From positions 1-47,237 of the forward strand of contig PBYS01000013.1 of the NCBI GenBank assembly GCA_002729725.1: a stretch of DNA of 47,237 nt, written 5' to 3'. The translations under genes and the position numbers were made by a program. Under the pieces are notes generated by a model that had not been told where the DNA came from, did no database searches, and saw nothing but the letters and a program-made list of their open reading frames with translations. The DNA is from Puniceicoccaceae bacterium. Its GTDB lineage: Bacteria > Verrucomicrobiota > Verrucomicrobiia > Opitutales > Coraliomargaritaceae. Positions 1 through 8,001 of this stretch are shown here, one piece after another. The first letter of the stretch is position 1. Every line of letters starts with the position of its first letter.

Positions 1-354
1 CGTGGGTGTCGCCACGATACGCCCAAACTGCGCATTGTGCTCCAGCACCGCGAAGCCGTATGCAATCGTGCGTGCGAAACGCGGACCGAACAGCGGGTTT
101 TCACTTTGGCTATAAGCCAGCAAACGACGGGCATCGCCTCCAGACAGACCGCTGGGCGAAACCGTATCAATCTCTAATCCACGCCGCACACTCTCCCGCA
201 TATCGGCGAAGTAGTCTTGCATACGTTGCAGCAATGACGCCTCCGACACATTCTGCTCCAGTGCCTCGCGCTTCAAAGCAATGGTGCTAATAGAGGCATC
301 GTGTTCTTCGCACAGGCCGAGCAGTTCCACGGCATTATTGTAATCGTAATTCAT
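1..354 (-). CDS. sdaAA: L-serine dehydratase, alpha subunit (partial, runs off left edge)
   Basis: The minus strand is open from an ATG at 354-352 to the window edge (118 codons, no stop). It begins MNYDYNNAVELLGLCEEH and later reads SPSGLSGGDARRLLAY and FGPRFARTIAYGFAV, the pattern of the N-terminal part of the iron-sulfur L-serine dehydratase alpha chain. The enzyme deaminates L-serine to pyruvate and ammonia in the cytoplasm. The [4Fe-4S] cysteines lie further on and cannot be checked here. The start is five bases after the stop of the beta-subunit gene, so the two chains are almost certainly co-translated. The C-terminal two thirds of the protein is outside the window. Confidence 0.85.
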   Translation of the reverse strand, partial: MNYDYNNAVELLGLCEEHDASISTIALKREALEQNVSEASLLQRMQDYFADMRESVRRGLEIDTVSPSGLSGGDARRLLAYSQSENPLFGPRFARTIAYGFAVLEHNAQFGRIVATPT

Positions 355-359
355 GATCT

Positions 360-1040
360 CTAAATAGCAGGCCAATGTGGCGGTAAACTGCGCAAGCGCT
401 TGGTGGCTGGAATGCGACTCATCATGCTCAGTGCTTCGCTCGGCAGTGCCCCATCGGACTCAATGGTAGTGAGTGCCGCGTCACCACGTGATGTGCGACT
501 GAGACGAATCGTAGCAATGTTAAGATTAGCGCATTCATACAGTGTGGTCACCTTAGCTAGATATCCAGGCGCGTCGTGATTCCACAGCACCAGCGTATCC
601 AGTTCGCCGCGAACCGAAGTATCAAAACCATCGATCTCGCTCACCCGGATCATGCCTCCGCCAATCGACTGAGCCACGAGTTTCAAGCTCGCGCCATCGG
701 CTGCGGTGACATGCAAGGCAACCGAATTCGGATGCGCATCCTCGCCGAGGTCGACTTCGGCGAAACGATAACTTAACCGCGCCTGCTTCGCCCACTCCAT
801 GCTGTCTTTCAACCGACTATCCGCCGCACCCATTCCGAGTAATCCAGCGATCAATGCACGATCCGTCGCATGCCCCTTACCAGTTGCAGCAAAGGAACCG
901 TGCAAATTGATTTGCGCCTCCACCACAGCTTGCCCCAGCAAATGACGCGCCGCCAAGCCGATACAAACCGCCCCAGCAGTGTGACTGCTGGATGGACCAA
1001 TCATAGCAGGCCCGATCACATCAAATGCGGAAAATTGCAT
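360..1040 (-). CDS. sdaAB: L-serine dehydratase, beta subunit
   Basis: This is a 226-residue protein. The N-terminus contains FDVIGPAMIGPSSSHTAGA, the serine-dehydratase beta-chain signature. The C-terminal third (about 148-200; TLVLWNHDAPGYLAKVTTLY) is an ACT-type regulatory domain. With the alpha chain it forms the two-subunit iron-sulfur L-serine ammonia-lyase (serine to pyruvate). Length is normal for the split form. It lies between a DapA-family gene (14-base gap) and sdaAA (5-base gap) on the same strand, forming a tight operon. Family assignment is secure. Why a serine deaminase travels with a DapA-family enzyme is not clear from sequence. Confidence 0.9.
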   Translation of the reverse strand: MQFSAFDVIGPAMIGPSSSHTAGAVCIGLAARHLLGQAVVEAQINLHGSFAATGKGHATDRALIAGLLGMGAADSRLKDSMEWAKQARLSYRFAEVDLGEDAHPNSVALHVTAADGASLKLVAQSIGGGMIRVSEIDGFDTSVRGELDTLVLWNHDAPGYLAKVTTLYECANLNIATIRLSRTSRGDAALTTIESDGALPSEALSMMSRIPATKRLRSLPPHWPAI

Positions 1041-1054
1041 CGTAATAAATGCGG

Positions 1055-2086
1055 CTACTGAAGCCAGCAGTTCAGGTTGTCCTTAATAAATTCATCATCG
1101 GTCAACCACGGATACGCGCGACTGACTCGATCGAGTTCCTCCGCTTGTCCCGCCGACAATACCTCGTGCGGATTGAGGCAGTTGATCGTCGATAACAAGC
1201 CCTGACGACGAAGCACTTCATGGATGCCTGGGATACAACCCGCGAAAGCATTTGCCGCATCGAAGACGGCTGCATTCGCATCGGTCCACGCGGCATTGCG
1301 CGTCAGCCAGGCACTCGAAATTTCATCCTGCAAGCGAGCTTGCTTGATCTCTGCCAACAGTTCTACGGCTCGCTTCGTCCACACACCAAACTGCCCCAGA
1401 AGTCCACCGACGATGAAACGCGTGCGCCCGTCGATCTCCCACGGCGTGAGAAGGTCGGCCACAATATTATCGTCATTTCCAGTGTAGAGAGCCACGTCCT
1501 CGCGCCCCGAATCCATCACCGCACGCACCACATCAAAAGTCTGATAGCGATTAAAAGGTGCCATCTTGATGGCCACCACATTTGGGATGTCAGCAAACTC
1601 TCTCCAAAAGCTATAGGGCAATGTGCGTCCACCCACAGCAGGCTGCAGATAAAATCCGATTACCGGGATCACTTCAGCAACAGCGCGGCAATGATCTAAA
1701 AGCTCTTTCAATGAACTCTCCTTAAGTGCAGCCAAACTCAGCAAGCCCGCGTGATAACCACACTCCACAGCAAGCTTGGCTTCCTTCACCGCTTGCTCCG
1801 TGCCACCACAGATACCAGCGATTTTCATAAAGGGCCGCTGGCCCTCCAGATGTGCATCAATTTCAGTGGAAGCAAATCGCAGCAACGGCTCAAAAAGCGA
1901 ATGCTCTGGCTCACGAATTTCAAACTGCGTCGAGTGAACGCCGACCGCGATGCCGCCCACACCTGCATCGATATAATAACGCAGGACAGCCCGTTGATGA
2001 CGCTGCGTCCAGTTGCGACTTTCATCCAAAGCCAATGGTAAAGCAGGGATTGCCTGCCCCTCTAAAAGATGTTTACGAATATCCAT
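1055..2086 (-). CDS. DapA/NanA-family (dihydrodipicolinate synthase-like) aldolase or lyase
   Basis: This 343-residue (beta/alpha)8-barrel protein belongs to the class I pyruvate-aldolase superfamily of DapA and NanA. Visible landmarks are GVGGIAVGVHSTQF near the N-terminus, GFYLQPAVGG (the active-site YxxP tyrosine) and VVAIKMAPF (the Schiff-base lysine). It is longer than typical DapA (about 290 residues), with a C-terminal extension. It is the first gene of a minus-strand operon with sdaAB and sdaAA. Members act on varied 2-keto acids, so the substrate cannot be read from the sequence. A catabolic role ending in pyruvate fits the linked serine dehydratase, but that is inference. The promoter region contains a TAAC-N6-GTTA dyad, probably the TetR operator. 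Confidence 0.8.
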   Translation of the reverse strand: MDIRKHLLEGQAIPALPLALDESRNWTQRHQRAVLRYYIDAGVGGIAVGVHSTQFEIREPEHSLFEPLLRFASTEIDAHLEGQRPFMKIAGICGGTEQAVKEAKLAVECGYHAGLLSLAALKESSLKELLDHCRAVAEVIPVIGFYLQPAVGGRTLPYSFWREFADIPNVVAIKMAPFNRYQTFDVVRAVMDSGREDVALYTGNDDNIVADLLTPWEIDGRTRFIVGGLLGQFGVWTKRAVELLAEIKQARLQDEISSAWLTRNAAWTDANAAVFDAANAFAGCIPGIHEVLRRQGLLSTINCLNPHEVLSAGQAEELDRVSRAYPWLTDDEFIKDNLNCWLQ

Positions 2087-2133
2087 AGTTCAAGTGCATC
2101 GAAAAGGGCATTCTAATTGACACCCATCCAAAG

Positions 2134-2147
2134 TAACCAAGCAGTTA
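2134..2147. promoter_or_regulatory. Probable TetR operator, TAAC-N6-GTTA dyad
   Basis: TAACCAAGCAGTTA is an interrupted dyad (outer arms GTAAC and GTTAC at 2133-2137 and 2144-2148) between the divergent DapA-family operon and the acyltransferase gene. It has the same arm sequence and six-base spacing as the perfect palindrome at 4197-4210 beside the tetR gene. The shared architecture suggests both are bound by the same regulator. Confidence 0.5.
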
Positions 2148-2229
2148 CAGGGGCATTCAAAATATGTCAAAGTCAAAAACTTAGTTTCATAAACTGCCTA
2201 GCTCACTAGAATCACTCGGATAAAAAGAT

Positions 2230-3540
2230 ATGAATCACCCCAACCAATCGGTGAAACCACCGATTAAAGACATTCTAATTACACTCCAAGAACACGATAC
2301 TTTCGAAGTATTATCTGAGGGTTGGGATAGTTCTCTGGCCTCTTGCCCCGCAACCCAGCTCCCGTTTCTCTCGTCCGAGTCGATACTCGAAAACCTCTTA
2401 TTTTGCGGGCTAGATGCGTCACATCTATCTGAACTGCATGCCACTGCGCAGACAATTGACAAATCGACTCCACTGCGCCTGCTCGCTTGGCACCTCCACC
2501 AAAGCTTGTATCACGCAACTGAGAAGAACCTTTTTGAGCAAAAAGCTTGGCCCGCCCTCAGACACTCTCTCGCCGAACCCTCGGGACATTTCTATCTACT
2601 GGTCGCACTAGCTCTTGTTCCACAGGTAAAATTACAACACAAAACATTAGGCGTTAGCCTCAAAGTCAGTCGCGACACCTGCAAAGCTGTGCAAGGTTTT
2701 TGCCTCAATTATATGAAAGGACACGAGGGACGTCTCGGTATTTTTATAAAACAAATCTATTGGCTACAAAGACATGCACGAGGTGAACTATTCCGACTAG
2801 GGCGCCTCGAATACTACCTCACTCACTTCGACAAAACATATTCCGGAGGCTGTGAGGTATATCGCCACAGGCATACGGGCCGCGTGCAAGTACTGGCGCA
2901 TGCGGGTGCAGCATTCGACAAGGATGGACGAGCCTACGCCAGCGCGAATGCACCAGAAGTCACATGGACGGCACAGTTCGAGGCTGGAGACGATCACATA
3001 ACGGGAAACGCAATCGATCCCGATGGCACGGCGCACCCCACACAAGTCACGCTCTCCACCTGTAACTGGAAGCAGGAGTTGAACCCGACAGACTGGGTGC
3101 TCAGTATGCACATCCCAAGTGGTGGGCGCCTGACGCCTGATCTCTTTAAAGATTCAATGCAACGTGCATTCACATTTTTCGATCAACACTTTCACGAGCA
3201 GCCTGTTAATGCAGTGATCTGCGAATCATGGATCTTCGGCGATATGTTAGAGGCCATTTTGCCCTCCACTACCAACCTAGTATGCAACATATATGAGACC
3301 TACCGATGGGCGACGAATCACACTAATTCCTACGACAACTTGTGGTTTATATTCTGCCAAGCAGACGGGGATTTCTGCCCCCAAAGCGCCATAGCAAACT
3401 CTCGACTCGAAAAAACGGCACTCGCTCACGTGCGTTCTGGTGGAGCATGGCGAAACGGATCCATCTTTTTCTTACGCGACGACCTACCTACATTTGGAAC
3501 TCAGCACTACCGAAAAACTGACGCCCCAGTCACACTTTAA
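2230..3540 (+). CDS. Two-domain N-acyltransferase (NAT_N plus GNAT-like C-terminal domain)
   Basis: This 436-residue cytoplasmic protein has no signal peptide. The N-terminal half (about 1-150) is helical and resembles the N-acyltransferase N-terminal domain. The C-terminal part (about 155-425; for example LGVSLKVSRDTCKAVQ, VLSMHIPSGGRLTPDLFKDSM, VICESWIFGDML) resembles the GNAT-like C-terminal domain that usually follows it. Such proteins are often annotated only as acyltransferase domain-containing. The acyl donor and acceptor are unknown. It is divergent from the DapA-sdaAB-sdaAA operon across a short regulatory region, and convergent with tetR (14 bases between stops). The family call rests on remembered sequence patterns and is moderate. 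Confidence 0.6.
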   Translation: MNHPNQSVKPPIKDILITLQEHDTFEVLSEGWDSSLASCPATQLPFLSSESILENLLFCGLDASHLSELHATAQTIDKSTPLRLLAWHLHQSLYHATEKNLFEQKAWPALRHSLAEPSGHFYLLVALALVPQVKLQHKTLGVSLKVSRDTCKAVQGFCLNYMKGHEGRLGIFIKQIYWLQRHARGELFRLGRLEYYLTHFDKTYSGGCEVYRHRHTGRVQVLAHAGAAFDKDGRAYASANAPEVTWTAQFEAGDDHITGNAIDPDGTAHPTQVTLSTCNWKQELNPTDWVLSMHIPSGGRLTPDLFKDSMQRAFTFFDQHFHEQPVNAVICESWIFGDMLEAILPSTTNLVCNIYETYRWATNHTNSYDNLWFIFCQADGDFCPQSAIANSRLEKTALAHVRSGGAWRNGSIFFLRDDLPTFGTQHYRKTDAPVTL

Positions 3541-3545
3541 ATATT

Positions 3546-3559
3546 GCTGAGTTTTCAGC
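3546..3559. terminator. Weak hairpin between convergent acyltransferase and tetR genes
   Basis: GCTGA-GTTT-TCAGC forms a five-base-pair stem with a four-base loop. It is flanked by A-rich sequence on one side and a short T-containing run on the other, and overlaps the end of tetR. It could serve as a weak bidirectional terminator. The stem is short, so support is modest. Confidence 0.3.
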
Positions 3560-4193
3560 TCTTAATTAAGCCATTGATTAACACATCTTGAGCGAGCTTC
3601 AGTCCTTGTTTCCGCACTGCTGGGTCACGAAGATCGAGTCCAATAGAGTGGCGCAAAGTATGTTGGTTGGAGAAGTAGATAAAACAGATGCCGATCAAGG
3701 CAATTAAGAGGTGACGAGGATCAGCCGAAGACTCGATCTCGCCACGCTCAGCGCCTTGCTTCAGAATTTCCGTAAGACGCTCTAAGATGGGCGTCTTCGT
3801 CAACAGGTCCGGATGCGCATTCAAAAATTGCGCCTGATTCAGGTTCTCCCACATCAGGAGGCTAACAAATTCAGGATGCCCCTGCAAGAAGCCAAAATAT
3901 TGAGCCAAGATCTCCCGAATCGCTGTCGCCGTATCCGTCGCTTCCTGCACGCCTTGCATTTCGTAAGCCTCTAACTCACCAAAGACCTGACGCAGGACTT
4001 CAATATAGATACCCTCTTTATTCGAATAGTAATGATACAGCATGCGCTTATTGCAGCCGGCTAGAGCCACAATCTCATCGACGGCGACACCATCATAACC
4101 ACACGCCGAAAAGAGCTCAATGCCTGCATCCAGCAAAGCACGTTTCGTTTTCTCAGGGTTTCTTTTTACTTTTACTTTGACTTTCGCGCTCAT
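3555..4193 (-). CDS. TetR/AcrR-family transcriptional regulator
   Basis: This 212-residue protein has an N-terminal helix-turn-helix (about 12-60: RALLDAGIELFSACGYDGVA followed by VDEIVALAGCNKRMLYHYYSNKEGIY), the standard TetR pattern, and an all-helical ligand-binding C-terminal domain. It starts with an unusual alternating basic segment (KVKVKVKR). It is divergent from the epimerase gene with only 34 bases between start codons. That gap holds a perfect 14-bp palindrome, so it probably represses both itself and the epimerase. A matching dyad lies in the other divergent promoter of this island. The inducer is unknown. Confidence 0.88.
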   Translation of the reverse strand: MSAKVKVKVKRNPEKTKRALLDAGIELFSACGYDGVAVDEIVALAGCNKRMLYHYYSNKEGIYIEVLRQVFGELEAYEMQGVQEATDTATAIREILAQYFGFLQGHPEFVSLLMWENLNQAQFLNAHPDLLTKTPILERLTEILKQGAERGEIESSADPRHLLIALIGICFIYFSNQHTLRHSIGLDLRDPAVRKQGLKLAQDVLINGLIKS

Positions 4194-4196
4194 TTA

Positions 4197-4210
4197 TAAC
4201 TAATTAGTTA
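4197..4210. promoter_or_regulatory. TetR operator, perfect 14-bp palindrome
   Basis: TAACTAATTAGTTA equals its own reverse complement. It occupies most of the 34-base gap between the divergent tetR and epimerase start codons, the classic location of a TetR autoregulatory operator. Its arms (TAAC, GTTA) and six-base spacing are repeated at 2134-2147. Confidence 0.65.
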
Positions 4211-4227
4211 CATAAGCCATAATTGAC

Positions 4228-5268
4228 ATGCAACACGAAACACTAGCCCTACCCATGCCGCTAACTCAAGCGGATAACTTCCTTTCGACTCCTTCCGAAG
4301 CAGTCACTCAAGCCCTCTCACGAGTTGAGGGTGACATCATGGTGCTAGGTGCTGGCGGCAAGATGGGGCTCCACATTTGCTCCATGATTCGCAGGGCCGA
4401 CGAAGCAGCGGGACGCCCTAACAGAGTGATTGCGGTCTCACGGTTTTCATCAATGCATGGCCGCGATCTATTCGACCAGCAAGGCATCACCACCATCGCT
4501 TGCGACCTAGAAGACGCGCAAGCGCTCCAAGCCCTACCGAGCAGCCCCAACATCATTTACATGGCTGGCGCCAAATTCGGCACGGGCGATCAACCAGATC
4601 TGCTCAAACGCATGAACGAAGACTTGCCCCGAAAGGTCGCACAGCGTTTTGCAGGTGCGCGTTGCTTAGTCTTCTCCACAGGTTGTGTTTACGCGATGGT
4701 CAGCCCAGAGAGCCAAGGCAGTAAAGAAACCGATCGCACCGATTCACCAGGTGCCTATGCTAAATCTTGCTTGGTGCGCGAAGAGGCTTTTGCAAGTGCT
4801 GCGCAAAACTCGGGATCCAAGGTCGCCTTAATCCGACTCAATTATTCGACTGAATTTCGATACGGCGTCCTCGTCGACATCGCGCAAAAAGTATTTAACC
4901 AAGACCCCATCGACCTCAGCATGGGTTGGGTCAATGTGATTTGGCAACGCGATGCTGTTGATCAAATTCTACAAGCCCTCCCACTAGCCAACACAGAACC
5001 CTTCGTCTTAAACATTACCGGTGAGTCCATTTTAAAAGTCCAAGATTTGGCGCAACAGTTTGGCCTATTATTCGATAAAGAGCCCCAATTCACCAATCAG
5101 GAAAAAGAGACTTGTTGGCTCAATAATGCAGCAAAGTCTCACCAGCTTTTCGGTCGTCCTTCGGCTTCGCTCAACGATATGATAAAATGGACGACAGCCT
5201 GGCTGCAAAGTGGCTCAACCACCTTCGGCAAGCCAACTGGTTTCGATAACCGAGAAGGTAAATTCTAG
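4228..5268 (+). CDS. NAD(P)-dependent epimerase/dehydratase-like protein
   Basis: This 346-residue protein has an N-terminal Rossmann nucleotide-binding segment (IMVLGAGGKMGLHI, about 37-50) preceded by a leader of about 35 residues. It also has VFSTGCVYAM, typical of extended short-chain dehydrogenases. The usual catalytic YxxxK appears altered: the candidate segment is GAYAKSCLVREE, with cysteine where lysine is expected. The chemistry may therefore differ from sugar-nucleotide epimerases. It is divergent from tetR, which presumably controls it through the intervening palindrome. It may act in the same unknown pathway as the DapA-family enzyme, serine dehydratase and acyltransferase. Substrate unknown. 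Confidence 0.7.
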   Translation: MQHETLALPMPLTQADNFLSTPSEAVTQALSRVEGDIMVLGAGGKMGLHICSMIRRADEAAGRPNRVIAVSRFSSMHGRDLFDQQGITTIACDLEDAQALQALPSSPNIIYMAGAKFGTGDQPDLLKRMNEDLPRKVAQRFAGARCLVFSTGCVYAMVSPESQGSKETDRTDSPGAYAKSCLVREEAFASAAQNSGSKVALIRLNYSTEFRYGVLVDIAQKVFNQDPIDLSMGWVNVIWQRDAVDQILQALPLANTEPFVLNITGESILKVQDLAQQFGLLFDKEPQFTNQEKETCWLNNAAKSHQLFGRPSASLNDMIKWTTAWLQSGSTTFGKPTGFDNREGKF

Positions 5269-5328
5269 AAGCCAGAATTACCTGATTATTACAAAAGAAT
5301 CGCACAGCAAACACGTCAGCGGTCATTC

Positions 5329-5343
5329 AAAAAAAAAAAAAAA
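5329..5343. repeat. 15-base poly-A tract in intergenic region
   Basis: A run of 15 A residues lies downstream of the epimerase gene. No strong hairpin immediately precedes it, so it is not a convincing terminator on the plus strand. Homopolymers of this length are also prone to sequencing error. The rest of 5269-5518 shows no gene that I can support. Confidence 0.6.
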
Positions 5344-5518
5344 CTACCGCTAGCTCCGCAAAGCTTGGTCCCCATACCCTGCAAATGAAACCTCAACTCG
5401 GTGCACCGCTTGAGCAAGTGGACACCGCCTAAGCCATCTCGCACAATTCCTCACCTAGGAATATGTGCTACGCGACATAGAGCTCGCCCAAAACATTCGA
5501 TTTTACTACCCGATTAGC

Positions 5519-6072
5519 TGTAGGATTCCCGTCGAGGCTATCTTCTGAATCCTGCGGACGGGAGCTCCCAGGAGGTAGCTACCCGTTGACTACGGCCGCT
5601 GGCAAAGTGTTTATGATCGCTTCCGCTCGCGGGCGTCCAGCGGCCTATGGGAGTATCTAATGAACCATTTCCAAGAGGCTCTCGCCGACTTGGAATACGT
5701 GATGGTCGATTCCAGTTCAATCCGATTGCACCAAGATGCCGCGCGAACCCACCGAGGCCAGACGAGCGATGCGATTGGACGCTCACGCGGAGGGTTGAGC
5801 ATAATTTTGCATATAGCCTGCGATGCGCTCGGTTAGCCTCCGTCATACCGCCAACCCCGACAAGAGCATCCAAGATTGAGTATGACAAGTATCTCTACAA
5901 AGAAAGACACAAAGTCGAAAACTTGCCCCAACGCCTAAAACAATACCGTAGGATCGCTACCAGATTAGAAAAAAATGTCACTTTATTTGGTGCGATGGTA
6001 ACTATCGCATCCATCCTTATATGGCTGAAGCTCCAAATTCCAGACACTCCCGAGGCCGTGTTCACGAATTAA
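5519..6072 (+). pseudogene. IS5-type transposase remnant
   Basis: Reading from 5519 gives a degraded IS5-family transposase. It contains VEAIF-stop-ILRTGAPRR-stop-LPVDYGRW, QSVYDRF, VMVDSSSIRLHQDAA and GRSRGGLSIILH, ending IACDALG-stop at 5834. In-frame stops at 5546 and 5576 occupy positions that are tryptophan and aspartate in intact relatives. From about 5878, in another frame, the sequence continues as YDKYLYKERHKVENLPQRLKQYRRIAT ending IASILIWLKL, the family's C-terminal end. The middle of the enzyme, including the second catalytic aspartate, is deleted. The element is therefore inactive. Terminal inverted repeats were not identified. Confidence 0.85.
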
Positions 6073-6270
6073 ATCTGCACAAGTTTATTTAAAGGTGCTT
6101 GATGATCGCCACGCTCAAACAGACTAGACCAATACCATTACGACGACAACTTACACGGGTAAACCAAATGCATCTTGAAGAATCTAACTGAAACTGTCTG
6201 TATATAAACACCCCCCACCTATTACCTCGCAATGCCTCACACCACGAAAATGCTCCCATAGCTCAATGCC

Positions 6271-6909
6271 ATGCGTGACAACCATCATTTAATTCGCGGC
6301 TACACCCTAATTGAACTGCTAGCGGTCATCGCCATCATAGGCGTGCTGGTCACAATATTGTCAGTAACCTTAGGCAAAGCTAGAGAAGCAGCGCAAACCA
6401 CCACATGTGCCTCTAACATGCGTCAGATTGGGGTAGCCTTGTTACTGTATACTAATGAGAATCAAAATAAAATACCGCCACGCTGGGTATCAGGCGGCAT
6501 GCCTTGGAATGACAGACTCAACGAATATTTTGGTATAAAAAAATACCCATCCGGGCGCTACTTCGAGAATCCAGTTTGGCTCTGCCCCGCAGCAAAAATC
6601 ATTGATGATAGCATGTTCAACCGACACTATGGAATGAATGCATACGTGCTAAATGACAGATGGGCTTTGCAAAGAAATGCCATACCAGCCCCTGCAAACA
6701 TAATCCTAATAGGGGAAATGAACGATAACTCTGACTTCGTGCTCCCCGAACTAAACTTCACTCAAGAAGGAGACGTAAAGACAAGATACCGAATGTCTCA
6801 CAAAGGTGGAACCGGAGCCAATTATGCCTTTGCAGATGGTCACGTCGAATTTATCATCGGTCGCATCACAGATCTAAACGCCGCCACCTCACCTTGGAAA
6901 TGGTGGTAA
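6271..6909 (+). CDS. Pseudopilin-like protein with H-Xn-DG C-terminal motif
   Basis: This 212-residue protein starts with a type IV prepilin leader: a short basic segment, then the cleavage site G-YTLIELLAVIAIIGVL, which should be processed and N-methylated by a prepilin peptidase. The C-terminal segment HKGGTGANYAFADGHVEF resembles the H-X9-DG domain common in planctomycete and verrucomicrobial pseudopilins, here with 11 residues between H and DG. Such proteins are inner-membrane-anchored with a periplasmic domain and probably feed a type II secretion-like pseudopilus. It sits directly upstream of two secreted proteins and a lyase-like gene. That placement suggests a job in export or surface handling for this locus, but its specific function is unknown. 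Confidence 0.82.
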   Translation: MRDNHHLIRGYTLIELLAVIAIIGVLVTILSVTLGKAREAAQTTTCASNMRQIGVALLLYTNENQNKIPPRWVSGGMPWNDRLNEYFGIKKYPSGRYFENPVWLCPAAKIIDDSMFNRHYGMNAYVLNDRWALQRNAIPAPANIILIGEMNDNSDFVLPELNFTQEGDVKTRYRMSHKGGTGANYAFADGHVEFIIGRITDLNAATSPWKWW

Positions 6910-6999
6910 CGAGTTAATCAACCAAATAATTAAACAAAACCAATACCGAAATAAACGACACCTTTCCTTCAGCAGCCGTAACAAAAATAAATAAATCCC

Positions 7000-7872
7000 A
7001 TGAACAAACCCATATATAAAACTACATCGATCCTACTAGTGCTATCTGCCTGTTTTGTAAATATCTCACTGTCAGCGCAGGCGATTCTCTCTGACGACTT
7101 TAATAGCTATACTTCTGGAGCAGCGCTTCCTTCCTCCACATCTAACAGCTCTTTCACGTGGTTTACAAAAACCAACGACGCGAGTCGACGCAACACGGTG
7201 GAGCAAGATTCTAATAATTATTTCGGTGAAGGCACTGCAAATCAATACCTACATATGGCACGCGAAGCGCCGTCACAAAACTCTGATGTTCAAAGCCAGC
7301 AGTTTACTTCACAACAAACTGGGGTGCTGTCCTTTGACTATTACGTAAACGACTCGGGCGACTTCGTAGACAGTGAAACAGACTCCCTTGGAGATTCTGG
7401 ATTTCGAGTGACTCTAATGAATGGCCCAGGCGACCCGTTCACTTATGGTATTGGTGGCAAGTATGGCATGGGCGGTTTTTTCATAACTGGCTCGTCCATC
7501 GTGAACGCAGCTACAGACTATAGAAAAATGGATAACGCCAACTCGTTTAGTTACACAACAGGCCAGAAGAACACGATCTCCATGGTTTTCAATAACTCTA
7601 CCTCAAACCTTAATTATGCTGGTGGAATCGTGGCTTCAGGTCAATATGACATGTATCTGAATGGCACAAAATTAGCGACTTGGGATCTAAATCAGGGCGT
7701 AGATGTACCGATCGGCACTGGAACAACGGGGCTGTGGCTCCAAATTCCATTTAATATTGAAGCCGAGATCCTAGTGGACAACTTGGAAATCACCGCCGTC
7801 CCAGAGCCCTCGAGCCTGAGCTTTGCCGTTGCCATCCTGCTGGCAGGTGCTCTGCGTCGCCGCAGGGCCTAA
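7000..7872 (+). CDS. Secreted PEP-CTERM sorting-domain protein
   Basis: This 290-residue protein has an N-terminal signal peptide (KTTSILLVLSACFVNISLSA, cleavage near SAQA). The C-terminal sorting signal is VPEPSS, a hydrophobic segment, then RRRRA, as in PEP-CTERM/exosortase substrates. The mature part (DDFNSYTSG, VLSFDYYV, GFRVTLMNG, ILVDNLEI) looks like a LamG/jelly-roll beta-sandwich, a fold often used for glycan binding. It should be exported, cut by an exosortase encoded elsewhere, and retained at the surface. A tandem paralog follows at 8002. Ligand unknown. Confidence 0.85.
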   Translation: MNKPIYKTTSILLVLSACFVNISLSAQAILSDDFNSYTSGAALPSSTSNSSFTWFTKTNDASRRNTVEQDSNNYFGEGTANQYLHMAREAPSQNSDVQSQQFTSQQTGVLSFDYYVNDSGDFVDSETDSLGDSGFRVTLMNGPGDPFTYGIGGKYGMGGFFITGSSIVNAATDYRKMDNANSFSYTTGQKNTISMVFNNSTSNLNYAGGIVASGQYDMYLNGTKLATWDLNQGVDVPIGTGTTGLWLQIPFNIEAEILVDNLEITAVPEPSSLSFAVAILLAGALRRRRA

Positions 7873-8001
7873 TGCGAGATTTGACTCTTACGAAAGCGCC
7901 CCCATTCGCGGGTGAAGAAGCTGTCAACTCACCTTTAAAATGTAGTGTCTATCAATTTACTGACACTAAAATCAGACAAAACACACCAACTAATAAGCAC
8001 C

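Noticed and set aside
6..290. 94-residue open frame on the plus strand
   Set aside because: It is antisense to the sdaAA coding sequence, which reads cleanly on the minus strand with family motifs.
1220..1699. 159-residue plus-strand open frame
   Set aside because: It lies antisense inside the DapA-family gene and shows no domain pattern.
5329..5343. Poly-A run as a terminator on the minus strand
   Set aside because: It would be a T-run on the minus strand, but no minus-strand gene ends nearby and no stem adjoins it.
5647..6072. 141-residue plus-strand open frame as a stand-alone gene
   Set aside because: Only its C-terminal part is meaningful, and that is the tail of the decayed IS5 transposase. 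The first part is out of frame with the transposase blocks.
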